Assembly: GCF_000252855.1 (NCBI RefSeq)
Contig: NC_017045.1
Coordinates: 1,612,001-1,676,000, forward strand
Source of the DNA: Riemerella anatipestifer ATCC 11845 = DSM 15868
Lineage (GTDB): Bacteria > Bacteroidota > Bacteroidia > Flavobacteriales > Weeksellaceae
Length of the DNA: 64,000 nt
Reading direction: 5' to 3'
Shown: piece by piece, positions 1 through 8,990 of the stretch
Layout: every line of letters begins with the position of its first letter
Position numbering within the stretch: the stretch's first letter is position 1
Made by a program: the position numbers and the translations under genes
The notes under the pieces: generated by a model
Told to the model about the DNA's origin: nothing
Seen by the model: the letters and a program-made list of their open reading frames with translations, nothing else
Databases searched by the model: none

Positions 1-228
1 GAATTTGGTGCGGGGAATGGGATAGAGGTAACTCGCGAGAAGTTTGATAAAGCTTATCAAGCCTATAAGCAAGACCCATTTGCTTCTATCAAAACACATT
101 TTAATAATCCAGCAATGAAAGAATATAAACTTCCAGACGGTTCTTATTTTGTAGATAAAATAAAAGAAGCGGAAGTGAAACTGAAAAAGTTTTTAAACGA
201 AAATAATAACCCTATTGAACTAAAATAA
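1..228 (+). CDS. C-terminal fragment of an unrecognised protein
   Basis: An open frame runs in from the window edge in frame 1 and stops with TAA at 226-228, giving 75 residues and no start inside the window. The visible part is hydrophilic and rich in lysine and asparagine, with no membrane segment or cysteine. I do not recognise the family. A strong hairpin terminator begins a few bases after the stop, so this is the real 3' end of a gene, probably the last of its transcript. Confidence 0.6.
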   Translation, partial: EFGAGNGIEVTREKFDKAYQAYKQDPFASIKTHFNNPAMKEYKLPDGSYFVDKIKEAEVKLKKFLNENNNPIELK

Positions 229-234
229 AATTGT

Positions 235-269
235 AAAAAAGAGGCTAACCTAAGTTAGTCTCTTTTTTT
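235..269. terminator. bidirectional intrinsic terminator
   Basis: A nine-pair stem (241-249 with 254-262, one G-T pair) has a four-base loop and is flanked by an A-run on the left and seven Ts on the right. It can therefore end both the truncated gene before it and the minus-strand DUF502 gene, whose stop codon lies inside it. Confidence 0.8.
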
Positions 270-865
270 ACGACAATATCATTAGGAAATCCAGCAACTC
301 CACCACTTACCGCAAATTTCATGGCATCAGCTGCGTTGATATTTTCTAATAATTTTACATTTTTACTTTCTACCAAAACTACCCAGCCAGAGACGGCGTA
401 AGAATGCGGAAGATAGACCGATACATGCTCCTGAAGTCCCATGATAGAAACTTCTTTTTGAGTAAGGAAGCCTACTCTCCAAACTTCTGGGGAATCGTTA
501 GTTTTTATGAGTACAGGTATATTAAATTTCTTTTTATCTCCAACAAAAGAAGACATCACATCTTTTAAAGAAGTGTAAATGAATTTGATACCTGGCGTAT
601 GCTCAAGTAGATAATCTATACTATCTACTAAGATTCTTCCTAACAGAAATTTATTACCTAGCCAGCCTATAAGTGCCGTGCTGCTGATTACCAATATAAA
701 GATAAGACCTGGAAATTTCTCCGCAATGGAAGGTATAATGTTGTCTATGCTAGAAACAATATACCAAATAATCCATACCGTTGCAGCAACAGGACCGATA
801 ATGACTAATCCTTGCAAAAAAGAACGAAGGAAGAGTCCAAGATAATCGTTTAAGTTTTTATTCAT
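245..865 (-). CDS. DUF502 family membrane protein
   Basis: This 206-aa protein matches the DUF502 family of small inner-membrane proteins of unknown function. Two hydrophobic segments lie near residues 14-36 and 51-70, followed by a conserved stretch with HTPGIKFIYTSLKDV and a soluble C-terminal domain with a GFLT...SVYLPHSY pattern. The start overlaps the end of bioB by 8 bases, so the two genes are translationally coupled and share a transcript. Nothing in the sequence links it to biotin chemistry; the pairing may only be positional. Confidence 0.85.
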   Translation of the reverse strand: MNKNLNDYLGLFLRSFLQGLVIIGPVAATVWIIWYIVSSIDNIIPSIAEKFPGLIFILVISSTALIGWLGNKFLLGRILVDSIDYLLEHTPGIKFIYTSLKDVMSSFVGDKKKFNIPVLIKTNDSPEVWRVGFLTQKEVSIMGLQEHVSVYLPHSYAVSGWVVLVESKNVKLLENINAADAMKFAVSGGVAGFPNDIVVKKETNLG

Positions 866-1955
866 TATCTTTTAGAGAGCTACTAGATTGTCTTTTCTCT
901 TCGTTTCTTGGTATTTTGTGTCCAGGTCTAGTCCATTTAGGATTTTCTCCTAGAGCTCTGTACTGGCTGTTTTCTTTGTCCACTACCTCTCTTTTAGCGT
1001 GTTTTTCAAAAGGTTGTTGAGGTTTTATTCCTAATAGATTAAATAAGGTTTTGTCCTCGTTAATATCAGGGTTAGGGGTGGTTAATAATTTATCTCCTGC
1101 AAAAATAGAGTTGGCTCCTGCAAAGAAACAAAGTGCTTGCCCTTCCTTAGAAAATTCTGTTCTTCCTGCGGAAAGTCTTACTTGAGTTTTAGGTAAAACA
1201 ATTCTAGCAGTCGCTACCATTCTTACAAACTCAAAAATGTTTACAGGTTCTTGGTCTTCCATAGGCGTTCCTTCTACGGCAACCAAAGCATTGATTGGAA
1301 CACTTTCGGGCTGTGGCATCATATTGGCTAAAACTTTTAGCATTCCACAGCGGTCTTCCACACTTTCTCCCATACCAATAATTCCTCCAGAACAAAGGGT
1401 GATAGAGGTTTTTCTTACATTATTGATGGTTTCTAATCGGTCTTCAAAAGCACGGGTAGAAATCACTTCTTTATAATATTCTTCGGAACTATCTATATTA
1501 TGGTTATAGGCGTATAGCCCAGCTTCTTCTAGCCTTTTAGCTTGATTTTCGGTAAGCATTCCTAGGGTGCAACATACTTCCATATCTAGTTTGGTTACCT
1601 CTCTTACCATATCTAGCACATGGTCAAAATCAGGACCGTCTTTTACATTTCTCCACGCTGCTCCTAGACATACCCTAGAAATGCCATTTTGCTTGGCTCT
1701 TAAGGCTTGAGCTTTTACTTGGTTTACAGGTAACATCTCGTGGATTTTAACCTCTGTGTGGTATCTTGCTGCTTGAGGACAGTAACCACAATCTTCTGGG
1801 CAACCTCCTGTTTTTACAGAAATGAGCGAGGATACTTGTATTTTATTAGGGTCGTGGTGTTGGCGATGAACCTCTGCTGCACGATAAATCAAGTCAAAGA
1901 AAGGCAAGTTATAAATATCTAAAATCTCTTGGGTCGTCCAGTTTTGTTTAATCAT
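858..1955 (-). CDS. bioB: biotin synthase
   Basis: This 365-aa radical-SAM enzyme inserts sulfur into dethiobiotin, the last step of biotin synthesis. The [4Fe-4S] CxxxCxxC motif is at C52, C56 and C59 within GGCPEDCGYC, followed by PQAARY as in BioB. The later CCTLG, CSGGIIGMGES and RLSAGRTE blocks are also typical; the arginine and cysteines there bind the second cluster. A polar tail of about 25 residues extends past the catalytic barrel. bioB is the first gene of its operon here, with DUF502 directly behind; no other bio gene or BirA site is visible. Confidence 0.97.
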   Translation of the reverse strand: MIKQNWTTQEILDIYNLPFFDLIYRAAEVHRQHHDPNKIQVSSLISVKTGGCPEDCGYCPQAARYHTEVKIHEMLPVNQVKAQALRAKQNGISRVCLGAAWRNVKDGPDFDHVLDMVREVTKLDMEVCCTLGMLTENQAKRLEEAGLYAYNHNIDSSEEYYKEVISTRAFEDRLETINNVRKTSITLCSGGIIGMGESVEDRCGMLKVLANMMPQPESVPINALVAVEGTPMEDQEPVNIFEFVRMVATARIVLPKTQVRLSAGRTEFSKEGQALCFFAGANSIFAGDKLLTTPNPDINEDKTLFNLLGIKPQQPFEKHAKREVVDKENSQYRALGENPKWTRPGHKIPRNEEKRQSSSSLKDNE

Positions 1956-2133
1956 TTTATTTTGTTATAGATTTTTGTTCAAATTAGAGGTTGTAAATTT
2001 ACTTATTTTTTCTTTAACGAAAGATGAAAAACTAGAATTACAAAGTGCTTTTTATTTAACTTAGATATATTTCATAAAAAACTTTTGGATATTTATACGA
2101 AAGTTTTATCTTGGTGAAAAATTGAAGATTATA

Positions 2134-2991
2134 ATGAAACAAATAGAGAATGTAGTAATATTTTTAGGCTTAATTTTCTCCACATTATTATTAGCTCAAA
2201 AGAATGATGAAAATACGCTGGAAGTAGAATTTGCCTATCTTTTAAAGGCGAAATTGGATAAAACTAATTCTTTCGTAGATGAGGAAGTTTTTCTTTTGCA
2301 AGTTTTAAAGGACAAAGCTTTCTTTTTTAGTGAAAATATGGCGAAAAATGACTCTGCAAGACAAAGTGATATTTACAGAGCTTTTGCCGCCACACCAAAA
2401 GGACGACCTATTAATGTTACAATGTCTGATAGATTGAAAGGTAAATATGATTATAGCGTTTTACAAACCAGCCAAGAAAATCAGTATTTTGAGGGAAATG
2501 GAAGTAGTTCATATACTTATAAAGAGCCAGTCATCAAAGATTGGAAATTGATAAATGAAAGCGAAACTATCAATACTTTCAGTTGCAAAAAAGCAATGCT
2601 ACACTACAAAGGTAGAGATTGGGTGGCTTGGTATGCCCCAGAGATTCCGTTGCCTTACGGACCTTATAAATTTACAAGCTTGCCAGGTTTGGTGGTGAAA
2701 ATAGAAAGTGAAGATGGCGAGTTTAGTTTTGAATTGGTAAAATCTACATTCAAAGATAACCTTAACGGCAAAGCACTTTCTTTACAAGACTCGCGATACA
2801 AAAAGGCTACCCCAGCCACCTTTTCAGAAATACGAAAAATGAAGAAAAGCAATATAGAAAGGCTTGTGGCAGAGGCTGCCAGTATGGGGATTGATACTTC
2901 TGCGGAAAATGTGAGAAATTTATTGGAAAGACAAAAACAAAAACTTCATAATTTTGAAAATGAAAATCTGATAGAAAAAACAGAACATTGA
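2134..2991 (+). CDS. GLPGLI family exported protein
   Basis: This protein of about 285 aa has the family signature SLPGLVVKIES near residue 190, preceded by the usual YAPEIPLPYGPYKF block. The GLPGLI family is restricted to Bacteroidota and its function is unknown; members are exported. I place the start at the ATG at 2134, which gives a clean signal peptide (basic start, FLGLIFSTLLLAQ); an in-frame TTG four codons upstream is less likely. It is a single-gene unit closed by the hairpin at 3001. A second, diverged GLPGLI protein lies at 48992. Confidence 0.88.
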   Translation: MKQIENVVIFLGLIFSTLLLAQKNDENTLEVEFAYLLKAKLDKTNSFVDEEVFLLQVLKDKAFFFSENMAKNDSARQSDIYRAFAATPKGRPINVTMSDRLKGKYDYSVLQTSQENQYFEGNGSSSYTYKEPVIKDWKLINESETINTFSCKKAMLHYKGRDWVAWYAPEIPLPYGPYKFTSLPGLVVKIESEDGEFSFELVKSTFKDNLNGKALSLQDSRYKKATPATFSEIRKMKKSNIERLVAEAASMGIDTSAENVRNLLERQKQKLHNFENENLIEKTEH

Positions 2992-3000
2992 TTGTTCAAA

Positions 3001-3036
3001 AAAAAGGCTTATACGGAAAAAAGTATAAGCCTTTTT
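3001..3036. terminator. bidirectional intrinsic terminator
   Basis: A perfect 14-pair stem (3001-3014 with 3023-3036) with an 8-base loop has A and T runs built into its base. It sits between the convergent GLPGLI and thiL genes and can serve both. Confidence 0.9.
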
Positions 3037-3051
3037 CTTTATGAAAAATAT

Positions 3052-4104
3052 TTACTTTGAAAGTAGTGCGTCCCAGCCTTGTGCGGTAAGTGGCGTGAGC
3101 TGTTCGCTCCCTCTTAGTACCAAATAATTGCCTTGTTCTAACTCCGTAGCATGACCAATAATAGTAAAATCTGGGTGGTTTCTTATCTTTTCATAATCGT
3201 TTGGAGAAATGGTGAATAAGAGTTCATAGTCTTCACCACCGTTAAGGGCTGCCATTGCAGGGTTTAGATTAAACTCATCTGCCGTAGTTATAGTAAGAGT
3301 ATCCATAGGAATTTTCTCTTCGTACAGCCTAAAACCTACTTTGCTTTGATCTGACAAGTGCAGTATCTCCGAAGCCAATCCGTCAGAAATATCTATCATT
3401 GAGGTTGGAGTGATGTCCAGTTCGGTTAAAGTCTTTTTGATGTCTGTTCTTGCTTCGGGCTTTAGTTGGCGTTCTAGGATATAGTCGTAGCCTTCCATTT
3501 CGGGTTGCATATTAGGATTAGTTAAGTACACCGAATGTTCTCGTTCTAGAATTTGAAGCCCCATATATGCACCACCTAAATCTCCCGTAACTACTAATAA
3601 GTCGTTAGGTTTAGCACCGCTTCGTTTGGCTAATTCATTTTCGTTTGCGAGTCCTATGGCTGTAATGTTCAATATAAGTCCTGCTTGGGAGCTGGTAGTA
3701 TCGCCCCCCACAAGGTCCACATTGTAGTGTTCGCAAGCTAAAGCGATACCTGCATAAATTTCGTCAAAAGCCTCTACAGGAAAACGGTTGGAAGCCGCCA
3801 TAGAAACCAATATTTGTGTAGGTGTGGCATTCATAGCGGCAATATCACTTAGATTGACTACAACAGCCTTATACCCTAGGTGCTTTAGTGGAACATAACC
3901 TAAATTAAAATGTACGCCTTCTGCTAAAACATCGGTGGAAATAACCACTTTTTTATTTTCTGGATTGATGATAGAAGCATCATCCCCTATGCCCAGTTCC
4001 GAAGAGGAGTTTTTTAAACTAAATTTATCGGTTAAATGTTTTATCAGTCCAAACTCTCCTAATTGAGAAACTGGAGTAAGTGCCATTTTCTTTTCTTCTA
4101 ACAT
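3052..4104 (-). CDS. thiL: thiamine-monophosphate kinase
   Basis: ThiL phosphorylates thiamine monophosphate to the active cofactor TPP using ATP. At 350 aa it is near the usual length, and it shows the PurM-like fold motifs: GIGDDASI near residue 39, STDVLAEGVHF, NLSDIAAMNA, VGGDTTSS and the C-terminal ISDGLASE and NGGEDYELLFT blocks. It follows the thioesterase gene by 15 bases and is probably co-transcribed from the promoter at 4642. No TPP riboswitch is visible upstream of the pair. Confidence 0.97.
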   Translation of the reverse strand: MLEEKKMALTPVSQLGEFGLIKHLTDKFSLKNSSSELGIGDDASIINPENKKVVISTDVLAEGVHFNLGYVPLKHLGYKAVVVNLSDIAAMNATPTQILVSMAASNRFPVEAFDEIYAGIALACEHYNVDLVGGDTTSSQAGLILNITAIGLANENELAKRSGAKPNDLLVVTGDLGGAYMGLQILEREHSVYLTNPNMQPEMEGYDYILERQLKPEARTDIKKTLTELDITPTSMIDISDGLASEILHLSDQSKVGFRLYEEKIPMDTLTITTADEFNLNPAMAALNGGEDYELLFTISPNDYEKIRNHPDFTIIGHATELEQGNYLVLRGSEQLTPLTAQGWDALLSK

Positions 4105-4119
4105 AATGAAGTTTAAAAA

Positions 4120-4617
4120 TTAAGATTGAAAAACAGAAGGGTTTATATTTTCTGGTCTGAAAGGAAGATTTTTGATGTCTTCTCTACTTAGCGTTTTGGT
4201 GTTTTCTGTTTTATACGGTGTTAAACTTACCAAAATATCATCAGGTGGTGTAGTGGTTTTTCGTAGCATAGTGTCTATCCATACGCCCACTACTTCCGAA
4301 GTTGCACAATGGGTGCCGTCAGGCAGATAAAACTTGTGAGTAAAAGCATAGATGCTGGCATCTTCTGACACGCCCGAAACCTCCAACGAAACATAAACCG
4401 TTTGGTCTGCGTAAATTTCTTTAAAAAACGAATACTTTTCGTGAAGAAGTACGGGGCCAATTCCCCAACGATTAAGCTGTGCAAGTCCCATTTTATGTTG
4501 GTTCATAAAAGCCATTCTCGTTTGGGCACAATACTGCACATAGGCGGAGTTGGCAAGGTGTCTGTTGGCGTCTATATCGCTCCAACGCACTTCAAATTTA
4601 TGGTAGAATACTGACAT
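4120..4617 (-). CDS. acyl-CoA thioesterase, hotdog fold (YbgC/FadM-like)
   Basis: This 165-aa hotdog-fold protein has the 4-hydroxybenzoyl-CoA thioesterase motif VRWSDIDANRHLANSAY near residues 10-26, where the aspartate is the catalytic residue. It probably hydrolyses acyl-CoA thioesters in the cytoplasm; the substrate cannot be told from sequence. It is the first gene of a two-gene unit with thiL, and a TAnnTTTG promoter element lies 18 bases before the start. Confidence 0.88.
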   Translation of the reverse strand: MSVFYHKFEVRWSDIDANRHLANSAYVQYCAQTRMAFMNQHKMGLAQLNRWGIGPVLLHEKYSFFKEIYADQTVYVSLEVSGVSEDASIYAFTHKFYLPDGTHCATSEVVGVWIDTMLRKTTTPPDDILVSLTPYKTENTKTLSREDIKNLPFRPENINPSVFQS

Positions 4618-4634
4618 TTTTAATTTTTTAAGGT

Positions 4635-4642
4635 CAAAGGTA
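4635..4642 (-). promoter_or_regulatory. -7 promoter element for thioesterase-thiL
   Basis: TACCTTTG on the minus strand, 18 bases upstream of the thioesterase ATG, fits the Bacteroidota -7 consensus TAnnTTTG. No clear -33 TTG at the usual distance. Confidence 0.55.
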
Positions 4643-4720
4643 AGAAAATTTAAAGTAAAACGGTTTTTAGCAATACTTCGTATAAAGGTATTTTATAGTA
4701 CAACTACTGTTGTATTTGCT

Positions 4721-6460
4721 TTAAAGTTTTTGAATTGTAATAAGCTCTATATTCGCATAGGTTACTTCTTCTTTTTCAACATTATAATCAATACGGTTAA
4801 TGTATATCGTTATACGGTAGCCCTCAAGGTTTTTTGTGAATGCCATTTCTTCCACTTCGCCCGAAGGAGTGTTTTTAGCAAACTCAGTAATATCTGGTGC
4901 AAAATTTACTTCTTTGTTATCTAGGCTTATGAGTAGGCTACTATTTACTTTTAATGATTTGTTTTCTATTGTTAGTTCGGCATTGTTATCATATTCAGTA
5001 CTTAGAATCCAGCCTTTGCCGTCAAAAGGTATCGCTTGTGTTCTGTCTTTTAAGTTGAAGTATTTATATTCATTACCTCTTTCAGTAATGCTTCCTGTTT
5101 CATCATTTATAGTGGTAAAATCGTCATATTCTACAAAAGAAGGGTACTCTTTGTTTAGGTTTTTAATGTGTTTTTCATCAAGGTATTGGGCGAGTTCATC
5201 TTTTGCATTTCGGTTAATTAAGTACCTTCCTGCATCACTAATTTCATAAAAAACAGAACGCTTTATCACTTTATTAAAATTGATTTTGCCATTCACGAGC
5301 AGTCCGTTTTCAGACAATACCTGATGTAAACGGTTTAGCTGGCTTCTCTTAGATGCTGAAAATACATTGAAGTAAGGGAAAATTAACGCAAAGATTAAAA
5401 ATGCCATCAAACTTTTAGGGATAAACGATATGGAAGTCTTCTTTCTAAAAATGAAATAAAAGGTGCACAAGGTAATCCATATCGCCATTAAAAGGACAAA
5501 ATATCTAGACTCTGTAACTCCATAATCAAACAAACGAGTGAAAATCGCCACAAATAGTAATACTAGCATTGGCACAAGCGAGAAGTAAAATATTTTGGAG
5601 AACCATTTAACCCACGATTTACTATTTTCATTTTTTAGTGGGTGTACCAAAAGTAAGGCGAATATCCCCACTAAAGAATAGCTAATCACAGTGATAGATA
5701 CCAAGCCTTTAGGGAGTTCCCATAAGAAAATAATTTTAGCAGCATACAGGTACATCATCACTAAATAGATGAACAGAAGAGGGATAAGTATGTATTGGGT
5801 GAAGAATTTGAGTGCGATAGGGAATTCTGTTACAGTATTAGTGTGCTCTTCTTCTCTGCTTCTTTCTTCAAAAAGAAGGAAAATAATGGTATTCCCTAAA
5901 ATGGATATGCCAGAAAATAAGATAGGATATATTTTATAATTACCATTGATGCCAAATAAACTATTAAAGATATTGATAGCTGAAAGAATTCCAGCCGCTA
6001 GAACACCACTAAAAATAGAGGACAGTACGAAGTTAACAAACAAATTTTTGTTATAGTTCCAGAAGGAGTATTCATTTTTAACTTTTGGTAAAAAAGGAGC
6101 CACCGAAATAAATAAATGGATAATCACAGCCACCGGAATGATTGTAAAGGTGAAGTTTTCGAACTGAGAGTAATCATCGGGAAATGTAGCGTAATATCCC
6201 ACTAATAGCACAACACCCAAGATATTAAGAAGCCTTTTTTTACCTATAACATCACTTAGCTTTTTTAGAGAAAAGAACAAACCTATCCCCGTGGCAGAAA
6301 CAAAGGCAATAACTGTCATATTATAAACAAAATCGGACTTTGTATCCCAAATAATAGCCGTAATGATAGCAATATAAGAAATGAGTGCCGAAAGTAGTAC
6401 CATTGGGTAGTTGGCAACTACTTTCTTTAAATTTTTGAGAGCGTTATTAAGTAGTTTCAT
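4721..6460 (-). CDS. DUF4153 multi-pass membrane protein
   Basis: This 579-aa protein matches the DUF4153 group. The first roughly 370 residues hold about ten to twelve hydrophobic helices in tightly spaced pairs; the last 200 residues are soluble and polar, with a mixed alpha/beta look. Family function is unknown. It is monocistronic with its own well-formed promoter (6481-6510), divergent from the DUF2797 gene. No terminator was seen in the gap to the thioesterase gene. Confidence 0.82.
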   Translation of the reverse strand: MKLLNNALKNLKKVVANYPMVLLSALISYIAIITAIIWDTKSDFVYNMTVIAFVSATGIGLFFSLKKLSDVIGKKRLLNILGVVLLVGYYATFPDDYSQFENFTFTIIPVAVIIHLFISVAPFLPKVKNEYSFWNYNKNLFVNFVLSSIFSGVLAAGILSAINIFNSLFGINGNYKIYPILFSGISILGNTIIFLLFEERSREEEHTNTVTEFPIALKFFTQYILIPLLFIYLVMMYLYAAKIIFLWELPKGLVSITVISYSLVGIFALLLVHPLKNENSKSWVKWFSKIFYFSLVPMLVLLFVAIFTRLFDYGVTESRYFVLLMAIWITLCTFYFIFRKKTSISFIPKSLMAFLIFALIFPYFNVFSASKRSQLNRLHQVLSENGLLVNGKINFNKVIKRSVFYEISDAGRYLINRNAKDELAQYLDEKHIKNLNKEYPSFVEYDDFTTINDETGSITERGNEYKYFNLKDRTQAIPFDGKGWILSTEYDNNAELTIENKSLKVNSSLLISLDNKEVNFAPDITEFAKNTPSGEVEEMAFTKNLEGYRITIYINRIDYNVEKEEVTYANIELITIQKL

Positions 6461-6480
6461 AATTAGATTAAATTAGATAA

Positions 6481-6510
6481 CAAATGTATTATTTTTGTTT
6501 TTAGTGGCAA
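6481..6510 (-). promoter_or_regulatory. Bacteroidota-type promoter of the DUF4153 gene
   Basis: On the minus strand, TTG at 6510-6508, a 19-base spacer, then TACATTTG at 6488-6481. Both elements and the spacing match the flavobacterial housekeeping consensus. The start codon is 21 bases downstream. Confidence 0.75.
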
Positions 6511-6529
6511 AGTCTGATAATTCACAGGT

Positions 6530-6560
6530 TTGTTACTGCCGAATTTAATCTGTATTTTTG
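6530..6560 (+). promoter_or_regulatory. Bacteroidota-type promoter of the DUF2797 gene
   Basis: TTG at 6530-6532, 20 bases, then TATTTTTG at 6553-6560. The longest open frame uses this TTG as its first codon, so the promoter argues for the ATG at 6578 instead. It lies back to back with the DUF4153 promoter, with 20 bases between the two -33 elements. Confidence 0.75.
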
Positions 6561-6577
6561 AGCAAAATTCACAAAAG

Positions 6578-7372
6578 ATGTTATTTACAGGGCAAGTACT
6601 CAAGATGTCTGCACAGCTGGCAGAACCTATCCAATATTACCTTAATCTATCTAATGATTTACTGCATATCAACGCTTTGTTTAATCGCAGGTTGAGTATA
6701 AAACATATAGGGTTTCAGTGTGTGGAATGTGGGAACGATGAGCCTGTGTACCAGATGGGGTTTTGTAAAAAATGTTTTTTTGAAAGCCCTTACGCTAGTG
6801 AAACTATCCTAAAGCCTGAACTTTCTAAAGCCCACTTAGATATAGAAGAAAGAGATATAGAGGTGGAGCGGAAAATACAGCTACAACCACATTTGGTTTA
6901 TTTGGCTTATACGGGAGAGGTTAAAGTAGGAGTTACCAGACAAACACAAGTGCCTACCAGATGGATAGACCAAGGGGCAACAAAGGCTCTACCCATAGCA
7001 AAGACGGAAAACCGCTACGAAGCAGGAGTTATAGAAGTAGCTCTTAAAACTCATTTATCCGATAAAACCAATTGGCGAAAAATGCTCTCTGATGATGGTG
7101 CTAGCGAAGTGGATTTGTTTGCGTTAAGAGAGGAAGTTGTTGGTTTATTCCCAAAAGAGAGTCAAAAGTTCGTGATAGAGTCTGAGCTTTATAGTTTAAA
7201 GTATCCTTATACGCCCTTAGAAAAAATTACCTCTATAAATTTAAGTAAGGCAAGAGAATATCAAGGTATTTTAAAAGGAGTTAAAGGGCAGTACTTGGCA
7301 TTTGAAGATGGTAGTGTAATGAATGTTCGTTCCCACGAGGGCTATGTGGTAGAACTTGAAATAAAAGATTAG
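6578..7372 (+). CDS. DUF2797 family protein
   Basis: From the ATG at 6578 the protein is 264 aa and matches DUF2797. A four-cysteine knuckle (C48, C51, C63, C66) probably binds zinc. It is followed by a segment with YLAYTG, VKVGVTR and RWIDQGA that resembles the core strands of GIY-YIG nuclease-like folds; that resemblance is my reading, and catalysis is not established. Upstream in-frame codons, including the TTG at 6530, overlap the promoter and are rejected as start. No operon partner is evident. Confidence 0.82.
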   Translation: MLFTGQVLKMSAQLAEPIQYYLNLSNDLLHINALFNRRLSIKHIGFQCVECGNDEPVYQMGFCKKCFFESPYASETILKPELSKAHLDIEERDIEVERKIQLQPHLVYLAYTGEVKVGVTRQTQVPTRWIDQGATKALPIAKTENRYEAGVIEVALKTHLSDKTNWRKMLSDDGASEVDLFALREEVVGLFPKESQKFVIESELYSLKYPYTPLEKITSINLSKAREYQGILKGVKGQYLAFEDGSVMNVRSHEGYVVELEIKD

Positions 7373-7478
7373 CTTAAAAAAGGTTTGAAAAATAAAGTGT
7401 CGTCTTCAGTTGAAAGCAACCGAGTTGTATTTCTCATGATATGATAGTTTTTATCTGCCATTTTGTCATAATAATTAG

Positions 7479-7486
7479 TATATTTG
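7479..7486 (+). promoter_or_regulatory. -7 promoter element before miaB
   Basis: TATATTTG lies 42 bases before the miaB ATG and fits TAnnTTTG. The nearest upstream TTG (7463-7465) is only 13 bases away, shorter than usual, so only the -7 element is convincing. Confidence 0.55.
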
Positions 7487-7528
7487 CGGATTAGATTATC
7501 CTGAGGGTAATATTTAATACAATAGACT

Positions 7529-8962
7529 ATGCAAGAGAAATATATAGACGAAAGTCGTCAGGGAGAGGCTTACGCCATAGCAGAAAAGGAGGGTAATTCC
7601 AAGAAACTTTTTTTAGAAAGTTATGGTTGTCAGATGAATTTTTCTGATAGCGAAATCGTGGCTTCTATTTTAAATGATGAAGGCTACAATACCACTCTAA
7701 AGGTAGAAGAAGCAGATTTAATTTTGCTTAACACTTGCTCTATTAGAGAAAAAGCAGAGCAAACAGTAAGAATGCGTTTGTCTCAGTTCAAGAATTTGAA
7801 AAAAGAAAAACCAAGTCTTACGGTGGGGGTTTTGGGCTGTATGGCAGAAAGGCTTAAAACCAAATTTTTAGAAGAGGAGCAGCTGGTGGATTTGGTAGTT
7901 GGTCCCGATGCATACAGAGATTTACCAAACCTACTTAAAGAAACCGAAGACGGTAGAGATGCTATCAATGTGATTCTTTCTAAGGAAGAGACTTATGCAG
8001 ATATTAACCCTGTGAGGTTGGGTGGCAATGGAGTTACGGCTTTTGTAACCATTACTAGAGGTTGTGATAATATGTGTACTTTCTGTGTGGTGCCGTTCAC
8101 TAGAGGGCGAGAAAGGAGTAGAGACCCACATTCTATTATTAAAGAATGTCAAGAGTTATGGGAAAACGGCTATAAGGAAATTACTTTACTAGGGCAGAAT
8201 GTAGATTCTTACCTTTGGTACGGTGGCGGTCCTAAAAAAGATTTTGATAAAGCCACAGAGATGCAGAAAGCTACGGCGGTGGATTTCTCTCAACTCTTAG
8301 AGATGGTGGCAAAGGCGGTGCCAGAGATGCGTATCAGATTTTCTACTTCTAACCCTCAAGATATGAGCTTGGAGGTGTTTAGGAAAATGGCTCAATATCC
8401 TAATATTTGTAAGTATGTGCATTTGCCCGTTCAGACGGGAAGCAACAAAATGCTAGAACTAATGAACAGACAGCATACTAGAGAAGAGTACCTAGAGCTT
8501 ATTAGAGAAGCCAGAAAAATAGTGCCTGATGTGGCTTTCTCTCAAGATATGATAGTAGGTTTCTGTAATGAGACGGAAGAAGACCACCAAGATACTTTAT
8601 CTCTTATGAGAGAGGTAGAGTACGATTACGGTTATATGTTCGCTTATTCAGAAAGACCAGGGACGCCTGCTCATAAGAAGATGGAAGACAATGTTCCTGC
8701 AGAGGTTAAAAAACGCCGTTTGCAGGAAGTAATAGATTTGCAGGGAGAGCTTTCTAGAAAGAGAATGAAAGGTTATGTAGGGCGTCATCATGAAATTCTG
8801 ATAGAAGGAGAAAGTAAAAAGGATAAAAACCAATGGAAGGGAAGAAACTCCCAAAACGCGGTTTGTGTGTTTGATAAGAAAGAAGGGCAGAAGATAGGAG
8901 ACATAGTTTCTGTTTTTGTCTACGATAATACGCAAGGCACACTTTTGGGGAGAGTGAACTAA
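7529..8962 (+). CDS. miaB: tRNA-2-methylthio-N6-dimethylallyladenosine synthase
   Basis: MiaB methylthiolates i6A37 of tRNAs reading UNN codons. The 477-aa protein shows all three parts: an N-terminal MTTase domain with cluster cysteines C34, C70 and C104; a radical-SAM domain with C179, C183 and C186 in GCDNMCTFC; and a C-terminal TRAM domain. The SFCN-type region [11 protein letters not shown] and the YSERPGTPA motif are typical. It heads a run with the sigma-54 activator (28-base gap), lptE and an acidic protein. Confidence 0.97.
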   Translation: MQEKYIDESRQGEAYAIAEKEGNSKKLFLESYGCQMNFSDSEIVASILNDEGYNTTLKVEEADLILLNTCSIREKAEQTVRMRLSQFKNLKKEKPSLTVGVLGCMAERLKTKFLEEEQLVDLVVGPDAYRDLPNLLKETEDGRDAINVILSKEETYADINPVRLGGNGVTAFVTITRGCDNMCTFCVVPFTRGRERSRDPHSIIKECQELWENGYKEITLLGQNVDSYLWYGGGPKKDFDKATEMQKATAVDFSQLLEMVAKAVPEMRIRFSTSNPQDMSLEVFRKMAQYPNICKYVHLPVQTGSNKMLELMNRQHTREEYLELIREARKIVPDVAFSQDMIVGFCNETEEDHQDTLSLMREVEYDYGYMFAYSERPGTPAHKKMEDNVPAEVKKRRLQEVIDLQGELSRKRMKGYVGRHHEILIEGESKKDKNQWKGRNSQNAVCVFDKKEGQKIGDIVSVFVYDNTQGTLLGRVN

Positions 8963-8990
8963 GTTTTTTAACCTTTAATTTTTATCAGAG

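Noticed and set aside
4618-4720. TPP riboswitch for the thioesterase-thiL unit
   Set aside because: The CUGAGA and related core motifs are absent; only a promoter element was found.
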